Origin: JANPPS01 sp965246835
GTDB lineage: Bacteria; Pseudomonadota; Alphaproteobacteria; Acetobacterales; Acetobacteraceae
DNA: 64,000 nucleotides
Direction: 5' to 3'
Assembly (NCBI GenBank): GCA_965246835.1
Contig: CBDFFQ010000001.1
Location: forward strand, 868,001-932,000
Numbering within the stretch: the stretch's first letter is position 1; each line of letters begins with the position of its first letter. Under the pieces are notes generated by a model. The model saw nothing but the letters and a program-made list of their open reading frames with translations, was not told the DNA's origin and ran no database searches. Shown here piece by piece: positions 9,151 to 22,071 of the stretch. A program made the translations under genes and the position numbers.

Positions 9151-9719
9151 TTGTTTTGGAATTCCCACATCCTTTCCCACTTAACCACGATTTGGGGACC
9201 TTAGCTGGTGGTCTGGGCTGTTTCCCTCTCGACAATGGACCTTAGCACCCACCGTCTGTCTGCCGCGCTAAACTCACGGGTATTCGGAGTTTGGTTGGGT
9301 TTGGTAAACCTTTGGGGTCCCCTAGCCCATCCAGTGCTCTACCCCCCGTGGTCAACACACGACGATCTACCTCAATAGATTTCGCGGAGAACCAGCTATC
9401 TCCGAGTTTGATTGGCCTTTCACCCCTAGCCACAGCTCATCCCCGACTTTTTCAACAGGCGTGGGTTCGGCCCTCCAGTGGGTGTTACCCCACCTTCAGC
9501 CTGGCCATGGCTAGATCACTCGGTTTCGGGTCTTCTACCTGCAACTCAAAACGCCCTATTCAGACTCGCTTTCGCTACGCCTACACCTAACGGCTTAAGC
9601 TCGCTGCAAACAGAAACTCGCTGACCCATTATACAAAAGGTACGCCGTCACACCATAAGATGCTCCGACTGCTTGTAGGCATCGGGTTTCAGGTCTATTT
9701 CACTCCCCTCATCGGGGTG

Positions 9720-9763
<44 letters not shown>

Positions 9764-10183
9764 GGGAGTATTTAGGCTTGGAGGGTGGTCCCCCCATGTT
9801 CAGACAGGATTTCACGTGTCCCGCCCTACTCAAGGATTTCTGCAAACCTTCCAAATACGGGGCTATCACCCGCTATGGCCGGCCTTTCCATGCCGTTCTT
9901 CTCAGTTCACACAAACCACTGGCCTGCTCCGCTTTCGCTCGCCACTACTCACGGAATCTCGGTTGATGTCTGTTCCTCCAGGTACTGAGATGTTTCAGTT
10001 CCCCGGGTTCGCCTCATAAGCCTATGTATTCAGCCCATGATACCCCATAGGGGTGGGTTGCCCCATTCGGATACCTAGGGATCAAAGCCCGCTCGCGGCT
10101 CCCCCTAGATTTTCGCAGCGTGCCACGTCCTTCATCGCCTCCTGGTGCCAAGGCATCCACCCGATGCCCTTCTCATACTCAAT

Positions 10184-10748
10184 CAGTCGCCTCCAACCAG
10201 AGCTCACACCCCAGCCAAAAGCCCCATGCACAGAAACCATCCATCCAAACAAAGACAGACACCCCCGCACACGCACTCACACTCAGCTTTACACAAACGC
10301 CCCTGAACACTGCCCAAACTATGCGCCAGCCACCCCGGTCACAAACATAACCGAAGCAACAGGGTCAGACACCCACGCACAGCCAAAACGGACCCCTGCA
10401 CGCAACCCCCACGAACCCGGCGCATAACGCACCGACCCCAGAGGCCACCCGAGTTGTCCTGCGCATCCAGAGACGCACCAGAACCTGATTCACAATACAA
10501 ACGAACATCCAGGGCCCATATCTTGGGGCCCAGGACTCAGGAGACCGCAACCGGCCCCCTACCAGATCACCACGCCACACCCCGCTCCCGCGTGAATGCA
10601 CCATGGCAACCCAACCTCTTCTTCTCCGTGACAAAGCAATCGACGCCAGGGCCTGCCCGCTTCGGCCTCCAGCGGATTGACCGGTTGATCGCCTTCGGCG
10701 ATCGCCCCTCGTCCACCCTCCGGGGGATTAAACCGCTGCGCGGTTTAA
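10184..10748 (-). other. internal transcribed spacer, tRNA-Ala to 23S
   Basis: About 565 bp of spacer with no gene. The plus strand is rich in C and A, so the transcript is G/U-rich, in contrast to the surrounding genes. Two clean hairpins lie near tRNA-Ala: GATCGCC/GGCGATC (about 10687-10703) and TTAAACCGC/GCGGTTTAA (10728-10748). The second abuts the 3' end of tRNA-Ala and is a plausible processing signal. Confidence 0.7.
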
Positions 10749-10821
10749 TGGAGGCGGACGGGATCGAACCGACGACCTCCTGCTTGCAAAGCAGGCGCTC
10801 TCCCAATTGAGCTACGCCCCC
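10749..10821 (-). tRNA. tRNA-Ala (TGC)
   Basis: 73-nt cloverleaf on the minus strand: acceptor GGGGGCG paired with CGCCTCC, anticodon loop TTTGCAA giving TGC, T-loop GGTTCGATCC. The CCA end is not encoded. It stands in its usual place between 16S and 23S, next to tRNA-Ile. Confidence 0.97.
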
Positions 10822-10823
10822 TC

Positions 10824-10890
10824 TTCAGGTGCCAGCCGCCAGTCACCAGCCGCCAGAGAACACTCCCCGTAAGCTGACGACTGGCACCTA
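10824..10890 (-). repeat. IVS-like palindrome between tRNA-Ala and tRNA-Ile
   Basis: The tRNA spacer contains an imperfect inverted repeat with arms AGGTGCCAGCCGCCAGT (from about 10827) and GACGACTGGCACCT (ending about 10889). These match the end sequence of the 23S intervening sequence. Similarity continues past the arm: ACTGGCACCTAGCAACTGATCC here, interrupted only by small changes, against ACTGGCACCTAAAAATCTGATCC at the IVS edge. It looks like a short, internally deleted relative of the IVS. Confidence 0.65.
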
Positions 10891-10902
10891 GCAACTGATC
10901 CA

Positions 10903-10976
<74 letters not shown>

Positions 10977-11220
10977 AAAGCCCACACCCGCACCCGCCAA
11001 CGCCCCACAGGACGCCGTCGCGCAAAGCATGTCTTCGTCTTCGTCACAGGGAAGGGATATGTTGACGGCGCCCGGCGATCTCCGCACCACAGGCAAACCC
11101 CAGATCAGTCCAGGATCCCAGATCATCAGGACCGGATCCCAAGATGCCACCAACCATCCGGCCAGTGGACTTTATCGGAACCCACCAAGCAGTCCGAAAA
11201 CCGCATCGGCAGATATCCTT

Positions 11221-12711
<1,491 letters not shown>

Positions 12712-13099
12712 CAGCACATACCCCAAAACGACCGAAACCGTCCGAAATACGCCAAACATAAGAACCAAACCCAGATCATCACAAAACATCCAGCCAATCC
12801 AAAACCCACTCAAAAAGCGAAACGCCCCCCAAATGAACCCAAATCAGCCAAAGTATCCCATAATCATCCAAATCAGATCCTACGAATTAGAACCAAACCC
12901 ACATAACCAGAGATACCCGAACCAACCCAAAATCCACCCGCGGCACAAACAACCACCACCATCATCCACACGCACCAAAGCACGCACAGACAACAGCCAG
13001 CGGAGCGCCGCCAACATATCCCTTCCTCAAATATCAGATATACTTGTCAATGAACGGAGAAGCCGGGGCTTGTCGCCGCACCCCGGCTTCGATGGCGCT
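12712..13099 (-). other. rRNA operon leader
   Basis: About 390 bp between the inferred transcription start and the 16S 5' end. It has no gene. The transcript strand is G/U-rich (plus strand rich in CCCAAA/CCAAAC words). I did not find a clear boxA antitermination element. A second TTGACA at 13045-13050 (minus strand) lacks a -10 element at proper spacing. Confidence 0.6.
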
Positions 13100-13128
13100 T
13101 ACCTAGTCGCCGCGGTTTCGAGTGTCAA
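13100..13128 (-). promoter_or_regulatory. rRNA operon promoter
   Basis: Minus-strand sigma70-type promoter: -35 TTGACA at 13123-13128, a 17-bp spacer and -10 TAGGTA at 13100-13105, giving a start near 13093. It lies only about 30 bp past the clpB stop codon, with no terminator in between, so clpB transcripts may read into the rrn leader. Confidence 0.75.
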
Positions 13129-13157
13129 CCGCATGGCAGTTCTGAGTCACCTGCATG

Positions 13158-15749
<2,592 letters not shown>

Positions 15750-15825
15750 GTGGGTGTCCCTTCTCGTCGGCGACAACCGGCCCGGGTCCCTCACGAGGCA
15801 ACCAGGGCGCGGCCTCTGTCCTTCC

Positions 15826-15854
15826 AAATGGGGTGTCCGAACGCCTCACTCAAC
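15826..15854 (-). promoter_or_regulatory. sigma32-like heat-shock promoter of clpB
   Basis: On the minus strand, GTTGAG (15849-15854) is followed after 15 bp by CCCCATTT (15826-15833). The E. coli sigma32 consensus is CTTGAA, 13-17 bp, CCCCATnT, so the -10 part matches fully and the -35 part at four of six positions. It lies in front of clpB, a classic RpoH target, with a leader of about 70 nt. Confidence 0.65.
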
Positions 15855-15948
15855 GGGGATCAAGGGATTGGGATGAGCGATCGGATTGACACCCCGCCAG
15901 CCTCCCCTCACCCTCACCAAACCGCAGGAAACGCCCGGGATTAGAAAC

Positions 15949-17736
15949 ATGCCTGACGCCGCACAGCCCCGCCGGCTCCGCAGCCGCCGTTGGTTCGACG
16001 ATCCCACCAACCCTTCGATGACGGCGCTATACCTCGAGCGCTACATGAATTTCGGCCTGACGCCGGACGAACTGCGGTCCGGCCGGCCCATCATCGGCAT
16101 CGCGCAGACCGGCAGCGACCTCAGCCCCTGCAACCGGCATTTGGTGCAGCTCGCCGACCGGGTGCGGGACGGCATCCGCGACCAGGGCGGCGTGCCGCTC
16201 GAGTTCCCGATCCACCCGATCCAGGAAAGCGGCAAGCGGCCCACGGCGGCGCTGGACCGCAACCTCGCCTATCTCAGCCTGGTCGAGGTGCTGCACGGCT
16301 ACCCGCTCGATGGCGTGGTGCTGACGGCCGGGTGCGACAAGACGGTGCCGGCGGTGCTGATGGGCGCCGCCACGGTCAACATCCCGGCCATCGTGCTGTC
16401 GGGCGGGCCGATGCTGGATGGCTGGTATGGCGGGCGGCTCGCGGGGTCCGGCACGATCGTGTGGGAGGCCCGCAAGCTGATGGCCGAGGGCAAGATCGAG
16501 TATCCGGAGTTCCTGGACATGGTGGCGGCGTCGGCGAGTTCGGCCGGGCACTGCAACACGATGGGGACGGCGCTCAGCATGAACTCGCTCGCGGAGGCGC
16601 TGGGCATGTCGCTGCCCGGCTGCGCCGCGATCCCGGGGCCGCACAAGGAGCGCGGCTGGATGGCGCACAAGACCGGCGCCCGCATCGTGCAGATGGTGCA
16701 CGAGAACCTGCGTCCCAGCGACATCATGACCAAGGCCGCGTTCGACAACGCCGTGGTGGCGGCCGCGGCCTTGGGCGCCAGCTCCAATTGCCCGATCTCC
16801 ATGATCGCCATCGCCCGGCACATGGGCGTCGACCACACGCTGGAGGACTGGCAGCGCAAGGGCGCCGACATCCCGTTGCTGACGGACGTGCAACCGGCCG
16901 GGCGCTTCCTGGGCGAAGGGTTCTTCCGCGCTGGCGGCGTGCCGGCCGTGCTGCGGGAATTGCTGGACGCCGGCAAGCTGGACGGCAGCGCCTTGACGGT
17001 CACGGGCAAGACGCTGGCGGAGAACATCGCGAACCCGCCCGCGGTGGATCGGGAGGTGATCCGCGCCTATGCCCAGCCGATGAAGGAGCATGCCGGGTTC
17101 GCGGTGCTGTCGGGCAATCTGTTCGACAGCGCGATCATGAAGATCAGCGTGATCGACCCCGAGTTCCGCGCCCGCTTCCTCAGCGACCCCGACAAGCCCA
17201 ACGTGTTCGAGGGCAAGGCCTTCGTGTTCGAAGGCCCGGAAGACTACCACGACCGCATCGAGGACCCGGCGCTCGGCATCGATGCCCACTCCATCCTGGT
17301 GATCCGCAATTGCGGGCCCGTGGGCTACCCGGGCGGAGCCGAGGTCGTGAACATGCAGCCCCCGGCCGCGCTGCTGAAGGCCGGGGTGTCGGCACTCCCG
17401 ACCATGGGCGACGGGCGGCAATCCGGCACCTCCGGCAGCCCGAGCATCCTGAACGTCTCGCCCGAGGCCGTGGTGGGCGGCGGCTTGGCGCTGCTGCAGA
17501 CCGGGGACCGGGTACGGATCGACCTCAACACCCGCAAGGTGGACGTCTTGATCCCCGAGGCCGAGCTGTCCGCCCGGCGCGCTGCCTGGAAGGCCCCGGT
17601 GCTCGAAAACAAAACCCCGTGGGAAGAAATCTCCCGCTCCATGGTCGGGCAGCACGGCACCGGAGCGTGCCTGGAGCCGGCCACGCTGTACCTCGACATC
17701 GTCGAGACCCGCGGCGAATCCCGGCACTCGCACTAG
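15949..17736 (+). CDS. IlvD/Edd-family sugar-acid dehydratase
   Basis: Iron-sulfur dehydratase of the dihydroxyacid/phosphogluconate/pentonate family, 595 aa. The three cluster cysteines are visible in DLSPCNRH, TAGCDKTVPA and SAGHCNTMGTA; the active-site tail SGSPSILNVSPEA is present near the C-terminus. Members next to an SDR and a FAH-type hydrolase usually dehydrate aldonates such as arabinonate, xylonate or fuconate to 2-keto-3-deoxy acids; branched-chain synthesis is less likely here. ATG 15949 gives the usual N-terminus (an in-frame ATG at 15886 exists). It heads a plus-strand operon with the next two genes. Confidence 0.88.
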   Translation: MPDAAQPRRLRSRRWFDDPTNPSMTALYLERYMNFGLTPDELRSGRPIIGIAQTGSDLSPCNRHLVQLADRVRDGIRDQGGVPLEFPIHPIQESGKRPTAALDRNLAYLSLVEVLHGYPLDGVVLTAGCDKTVPAVLMGAATVNIPAIVLSGGPMLDGWYGGRLAGSGTIVWEARKLMAEGKIEYPEFLDMVAASASSAGHCNTMGTALSMNSLAEALGMSLPGCAAIPGPHKERGWMAHKTGARIVQMVHENLRPSDIMTKAAFDNAVVAAAALGASSNCPISMIAIARHMGVDHTLEDWQRKGADIPLLTDVQPAGRFLGEGFFRAGGVPAVLRELLDAGKLDGSALTVTGKTLAENIANPPAVDREVIRAYAQPMKEHAGFAVLSGNLFDSAIMKISVIDPEFRARFLSDPDKPNVFEGKAFVFEGPEDYHDRIEDPALGIDAHSILVIRNCGPVGYPGGAEVVNMQPPAALLKAGVSALPTMGDGRQSGTSGSPSILNVSPEAVVGGGLALLQTGDRVRIDLNTRKVDVLIPEAELSARRAAWKAPVLENKTPWEEISRSMVGQHGTGACLEPATLYLDIVETRGESRHSH

Positions 17737-17744
17737 GAGCTCCG

Positions 17745-18494
17745 ATGGCAGGTCGATTGGCTGGCAAGACGGCGTTCATCACCGCAGCGGCACAAGGGAT
17801 CGGGCGCGCTACCGCGTTGGCGTTTGCGGCGGAGGGCGCGCGCGTGATCGCGACCGACCTGAACGAGGCCAAGCTGGGTGACCTCACCGGCCATGGCATC
17901 GCCACCCACAAGCTGGATGCGACCGACCTGGCCGACATACAGCGCGTGACGCAGGCGGCGGGACCGGTGCACGTGCTGTTCAACTGCGCCGGCTTCGTGC
18001 ACCAGGGCACGGTGCTGGATGCGACCGAGGCGGAGTGGGATTTCGCCTTCGCGCTGAATGTGAAAAGCCAGTTCCACATGATCCGCGCCTTCCTGCCCGG
18101 CATGATCGCAGCGGGCGGCGGCAGCATCATCAACATGGCCTCGGCCGCCAGCAGCATCAAAGGCGCGCCGAACCGCTGCGTGTATGGCACCACCAAGGCG
18201 GCCGTGATCGGGCTCACCAAATCCATCGCGTCCGACTACGTGAAGCAGGGCATCCGCTGCAACGCGCTCTGCCCCGGCACCGTGCAGACCCCCAGCCTCG
18301 ATGACCGGATCGCGGCCAACGCGGCGCAGGCCGGTTCGGTCGAGGCCGCGCGCACCGCCTTCGTGGCGCGGCAGGCCATGGGGCGGCTCGCCAAGCCCGA
18401 GGAGATCGCGGCACTCGCGGTCTATCTGGCGTCGGACGAATCGCAGTTCGTGACCGGACAGGCCATGGTGATTGACGGCGGCTGGACGCTCTAG
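17745..18494 (+). CDS. SDR family oxidoreductase, 2-keto-3-deoxy-L-fuconate dehydrogenase-like
   Basis: Short-chain dehydrogenase, 249 aa. NAD-binding GIGRATALAF follows TAAAQ; the acidic residue in VIATDLNE suggests NAD rather than NADP. NCAG, the catalytic Ser region MASAAS and Tyr-x-x-x-Lys (YGTTK) are present. The sequence resembles UcpA/BDH2-type enzymes, among them the 2-keto-3-deoxy-L-fuconate dehydrogenase of Xanthomonas. AGGAG lies 7 nt before ATG 17745. Between a sugar-acid dehydratase and a FAH-family hydrolase it fits the oxidation step of a non-phosphorylated deoxy-acid pathway. Confidence 0.85.
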   Translation: MAGRLAGKTAFITAAAQGIGRATALAFAAEGARVIATDLNEAKLGDLTGHGIATHKLDATDLADIQRVTQAAGPVHVLFNCAGFVHQGTVLDATEAEWDFAFALNVKSQFHMIRAFLPGMIAAGGGSIINMASAASSIKGAPNRCVYGTTKAAVIGLTKSIASDYVKQGIRCNALCPGTVQTPSLDDRIAANAAQAGSVEAARTAFVARQAMGRLAKPEEIAALAVYLASDESQFVTGQAMVIDGGWTL

Positions 18495-18504
18495 GAGACG
18501 CAGG

Positions 18505-19350
18505 ATGAAGTTGTTGCGAGTGGGTGAAGCGGGCGCCGAGAAGCCGGCCGTCATGGGCGAAGATGGCGTGATTCGTGATCTGAGCCAGCATGTTCACGAT
18601 TTCGACGCGGCCGCCCTGTCGCCGGACGGGCTCGCCAAGCTGCGCGCGATCGGCTTAGCCAGTCTGCCGGCCGTGGCGTCCGGCCAGCGGATCGGTCCTT
18701 GCGTGCGCCGACCCATCAACTTTGTTTGCATCGGGCTGAACTACGCCGACCACGCTGCCGAAACCGGCTCGCCGATCCCCAAGGAGCCGATCGTGTTCCT
18801 CAAGGCGCTTGGCGCATTCCAGGGACCCAATGACGACGTGCGCCTGCCGCGCGGGTCCAAGAAGACCGATTGGGAGGTGGAACTCGCGATCGTCATCGGC
18901 ACCCGCGCGACCTATGTGCCGGAACATGACGCGATGCAGTACGTCGCCGGGTATTGCGTGGTGAACGACGTGAGCGAGCGGGAATATCAGCTCGAGCGCG
19001 GCGGCACCTGGGACAAGGGCAAGGGCTGCGACACGTTCGGCCCCACCGGTCCCTGGCTGGTGACGGCCGACGAGGTACCGGACCCGCATAACCTCCGCAT
19101 GTGGGCGGACATCGACGGCACCCGCATGCAGGACGGCACGACGAAGACGATGATCTTCAACGTGCCGAAGCTGGTCAGCTACGTGAGCCACTTCATGACA
19201 CTGCACCCCGGCGACATCATCAGCACCGGCACCCCACCCGGCGTCGGCATGGGCAAGAAGCCCACGCCCATCTTCCTGAAGGGCGGCGAGACCATGAAGA
19301 TCGGGATCGAGGGCCTGGGCGAGCAGGTGCAAAAGGTGATCGCGGCATAG
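18505..19350 (+). CDS. fumarylacetoacetate hydrolase family protein (diketo-deoxy acid hydrolase-like)
   Basis: FAH-fold metal-dependent hydrolase, 281 aa. The conserved entry NFVCIGLNYADHAAE is followed by the metal ligands in DWEVELAIVIG and VVNDVSERE, and the C-terminal STGTPPGVGMG loop. Relatives cleave 2,4-diketo-3-deoxy-L-fuconate or -rhamnonate to pyruvate and a hydroxy acid. ATG 18505 is preceded by AGGAGACGCAGG. As third gene after a dehydratase and an SDR it would supply the final cleavage step. An acylpyruvase role cannot be excluded. Confidence 0.87.
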   Translation: MKLLRVGEAGAEKPAVMGEDGVIRDLSQHVHDFDAAALSPDGLAKLRAIGLASLPAVASGQRIGPCVRRPINFVCIGLNYADHAAETGSPIPKEPIVFLKALGAFQGPNDDVRLPRGSKKTDWEVELAIVIGTRATYVPEHDAMQYVAGYCVVNDVSEREYQLERGGTWDKGKGCDTFGPTGPWLVTADEVPDPHNLRMWADIDGTRMQDGTTKTMIFNVPKLVSYVSHFMTLHPGDIISTGTPPGVGMGKKPTPIFLKGGETMKIGIEGLGEQVQKVIAA

Positions 19351-19407
19351 CTTGCAGGAACCCTGGTTTGCGCCTTAGCGTTTCCCAATCGGCAGGGGAG
19401 GTCCGCC

Positions 19408-19647
19408 ATGGAATCTTCGACCTTTGTGATATTGAGCGGGATCACGACGCATGGCGTGCTGATCGTGCTCGCCATCCGGGAGCTGATGCTGCTGCGCCGC
19501 TACCGCCCCGATGACGGCGACCGTCCGCGCGAGCCCGACCCAGTGGTGCCGCCCCGGGACGACGCGCCGCCGGCCCGGCCGCTGCCGCCCTGCCTGCGGC
19601 CCGAGTTGATGGACCTTCGACCGGAGCGGGTGCTGGAGTTGGCGTGA
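19408..19647 (+). CDS. small membrane protein of unknown function
   Basis: 79-aa protein with one N-terminal transmembrane segment (residues about 5-26, FVILSGITTHGVLIVLAI) followed by a short basic stretch (LLRRYR). The tail of about 45 residues is rich in Pro, Asp and Arg, so it probably has a cytoplasmic proline-rich end. GGGGAGG precedes ATG 19408. It lies about 57 bp after the hydrolase gene and could be its co-transcribed neighbour. I do not recognise the family. Confidence 0.65.
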   Translation: MESSTFVILSGITTHGVLIVLAIRELMLLRRYRPDDGDRPREPDPVVPPRDDAPPARPLPPCLRPELMDLRPERVLELA

Positions 19648-19688
19648 CCCAGCCGGTCGCCTCTCCCGCCAGCGGGAAAGGGTGAAGT

Positions 19689-21206
19689 TCACATTGTCGC
19701 GCCCAGGACCCAGGGCGCAAACTCGGCGCCGCCGAAATCGAACGCCTCGCTCTTGGTCCGCTCACCGGACGCCACCCGGATCATCTGCTCGAACACCCGC
19801 GCGCCGACCTGCTCCACGCTCTCATCCCCATCCAGGATCGTGCCGCAATTCACGTCCATGTCGTCTTCCATCCGCTGGAACATCGGCGTGTTGGTTGCGA
19901 GCTTGATCGAGGGCGACGGCTTGCAGCCGAACACGCTGCCGCGCCCCGTGGTGAAGCACACGAGGTTCGCGCCACCAGCGACCTGGCCCGTGGCGGCCAC
20001 GGGGTCGTAGCCCGGCGTGTCCATGAACACGAAGCCCCGCGCCGTCACGGGCTCCGCATAGCGCACGACGTCCACGAGATTGGTGCTGCCGGCCTTCGCC
20101 ATGGCGCCCAAGGACTTCTCCAGGATGGTGGTCAGGCCGCCGGCCTTGTTGCCCGGGCTCGGGTTGGCGTTCATCTCGGCGCCCTCCCGCTCGCAATACG
20201 CCTCCCACCAGCGCATCAAACCCACCAGCTTCTCGCCCACCTCGGGCGTCACCGCGCGCCGCGTGAGCAGGTGTTCGGCGCCGTAGGTTTCGGGCGTTTC
20301 CGACAGGATCACGGTGCCGCCATGCCGCACCAGCAGGTCGGACGCGACGCCCAGCGCCGGGTTGGCCGACACGCCGGAATACCCGTCGGACCCGCCGCAT
20401 TGCAGCGCCACCGTCAGCTCCGAGAGCGGCGCCGGTGCGCGGTGCACGGCATCGGCCTCGGCCAGCACCTCGCGCACGAAGGCGATCCCGGCCTCCACCG
20501 TCTTGCGGGTGCCGCCCATGGTCTGAATGTCCATGTCCCGGATGCGCCCGGCCAACCGCTGCTCCGCCAATAACCCGGATATCTGGTTCACCTCGCAGCC
20601 GAGCCCCAGCACCACGACATGGGAAAAGTTCACGTGCCGGGCATAGCCCGCGAGCGTGCGGCGCAGCACCCGCAAGGGCTCCCCGTCCGTCATGCCGCAC
20701 CCGGTCTTGTGCGTCAGCGCCACCACGCCATCCACGTTCGGGAACTCGGCCAGCGGGTCATGCCCGGTGAACGGGTTGCGCTTGAACGTGTCGGCGATCA
20801 GCCCGGCCACGTGCGCCGAGCAGTTCACGCTGGTCAGGATGCCGATGTAGTTGCGTGTCGCCACCCGCCCATCGGGCCGGCGGATGCCCTGGAACGTGCG
20901 CTCGGTGTTGGACATCGCCGTGGGCTTGGCGTCCTGCGTGTAGGCATAGTCCTTGGCGAAATCGCCCATGCCGCAATTCTGCACATGCACGTGACCGCCC
21001 GGCGCGATCGGCTGCGTCGCGAAGCCGATGATCTGACCATAGCGCCGGATTTCATCCCCCGGCGCCAGCGCCCGCACCGCCACCTTATGCCCGGCCGGAA
21101 TGCGCTCGACCGCGATGACACCCGCCGCCACCTCGGTGCCGGGCATGACGGTCGATCGCGCAATCACCACGGCATCGCCGGGATGCAGCCGGATCGTGGG
21201 CGTCAA
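19689..21206 (-). CDS. UxaA/GarD-family altronate or galactarate dehydratase
   Basis: Sugar-acid dehydratase of the altronate/galactarate family, 505 aa, with both parts fused: an N-terminal SAF-like domain (residues 1-95, HVHVQNCGMGDF) and the C-terminal catalytic domain with conserved cysteines in HKTGCGMTDGEP, LGLGCEVNQI, ALQCGGSDGYSG and FTTGRGSVFGCKPSPS. It would convert an aldarate or aldonate to the 2-keto-3-deoxy acid. The start is TTG 21206 overlapping the aldolase stop (TTGA); no ATG is closer. It forms an operon with the aldolase and converges on the 15949-19647 operon. Confidence 0.88.
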   Translation of the reverse strand: MTPTIRLHPGDAVVIARSTVMPGTEVAAGVIAVERIPAGHKVAVRALAPGDEIRRYGQIIGFATQPIAPGGHVHVQNCGMGDFAKDYAYTQDAKPTAMSNTERTFQGIRRPDGRVATRNYIGILTSVNCSAHVAGLIADTFKRNPFTGHDPLAEFPNVDGVVALTHKTGCGMTDGEPLRVLRRTLAGYARHVNFSHVVVLGLGCEVNQISGLLAEQRLAGRIRDMDIQTMGGTRKTVEAGIAFVREVLAEADAVHRAPAPLSELTVALQCGGSDGYSGVSANPALGVASDLLVRHGGTVILSETPETYGAEHLLTRRAVTPEVGEKLVGLMRWWEAYCEREGAEMNANPSPGNKAGGLTTILEKSLGAMAKAGSTNLVDVVRYAEPVTARGFVFMDTPGYDPVAATGQVAGGANLVCFTTGRGSVFGCKPSPSIKLATNTPMFQRMEDDMDVNCGTILDGDESVEQVGARVFEQMIRVASGERTKSEAFDFGGAEFAPWVLGATM

Positions 21207-21967
21207 TGGGGCGCCCGCATCGCCGCCACGGCCGCCCGCGACCCGGTCGCGATGAAGGTCGCGTCGCTACCGACGGTGATCATGTTGAAGCCCATCTTGT
21301 GCATGCGCCGTGCGTAGTCCGTGGTGCCGCAATGGATGGCGGCGTGGATGCCGCGCGCCTTCGTCAGCTCCAGGATGCGGCGATACATGCCCATCTGCTT
21401 GTCGTTTTCCTGATCGAGCGTCGGCGTGCCGCCCATGGAGAAGCTGAGGTCGGAGGGGCCGATATAGACCGCGTCGATGCCGGGCACCTCGAGGATTTGC
21501 TCGAGATCGGTCACCGCCTGTTCGGTCTCGATCATCGGCATACACAGGATCTCTTCGTTCGCCGTCGCCTGATAGCTGGTGCCCTGGCCATAGATGCCGG
21601 CGCGGATCGGCCCGTTGCTGCGCTTGCCGTGCGGGGGGTAGCGCACGTAGCTCACGAACGCCTCTGCCTCCGCCTTCGTGTTGATCATCGGGCAGATCAC
21701 GCCATAGGCCCCGGCGTCCAGCACCTTCCCGACAATGCCGGGCTCGTTCCACGGCACGCGGACCATGGGGAGCACGGGGCTGCCCTGCATGCCCTGGAAG
21801 CACTGGACCATGGACTGATAGTCCTGCACGCCATGCTGCATATCGACCGTGACGCTGTCCCACCCGGCCTTGGCCATCACCTCGGCGGAGAAGCCGCTGG
21901 GCACCGCGAGCCAGCCATTGATGGTGGGGGTTCCGGCTTGCCAGAGTTGCTTTAGTTTGTTGGGCAT
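21203..21967 (-). CDS. HpcH/HpaI-family class II aldolase
   Basis: Metal-dependent aldolase, 254 aa, resembling 2-dehydro-3-deoxyglucarate and 2-keto-3-deoxy-L-rhamnonate aldolases. Catalytic His/Asp region VTVDMQHGVQDY, Arg in MVRVPWNEPG, and metal ligands Glu in MIETEQAV and Asp in YIGPSDLSFSMG are all present. It would split the keto-deoxy acid made by the coupled UxaA-family dehydratase into pyruvate and an aldehyde. It is first in a two-gene minus-strand operon. Confidence 0.9.
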   Translation of the reverse strand: MPNKLKQLWQAGTPTINGWLAVPSGFSAEVMAKAGWDSVTVDMQHGVQDYQSMVQCFQGMQGSPVLPMVRVPWNEPGIVGKVLDAGAYGVICPMINTKAEAEAFVSYVRYPPHGKRSNGPIRAGIYGQGTSYQATANEEILCMPMIETEQAVTDLEQILEVPGIDAVYIGPSDLSFSMGGTPTLDQENDKQMGMYRRILELTKARGIHAAIHCGTTDYARRMHKMGFNMITVGSDATFIATGSRAAVAAMRAPH

Positions 21968-22071
21968 GGGGCGTTTCCTACGTGCTTTAAGAGAAGCTAG
22001 GAGAGCGCGCGAGGGTGGTCAAACACTCAGCTCTTAACGCTACCTTGATAAAGGACGGCTAGGGTTTGGTC

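Noticed and set aside
13045..13050. Second TTGACA in the rRNA leader
   Set aside because: No -10 element at 16-18 bp on the minus strand.
19664..19677. TCCCGC/GCGGGA hairpin between convergent operons
   Set aside because: Only 6 bp with a 2-nt loop and no T-tract; too weak to call a terminator.
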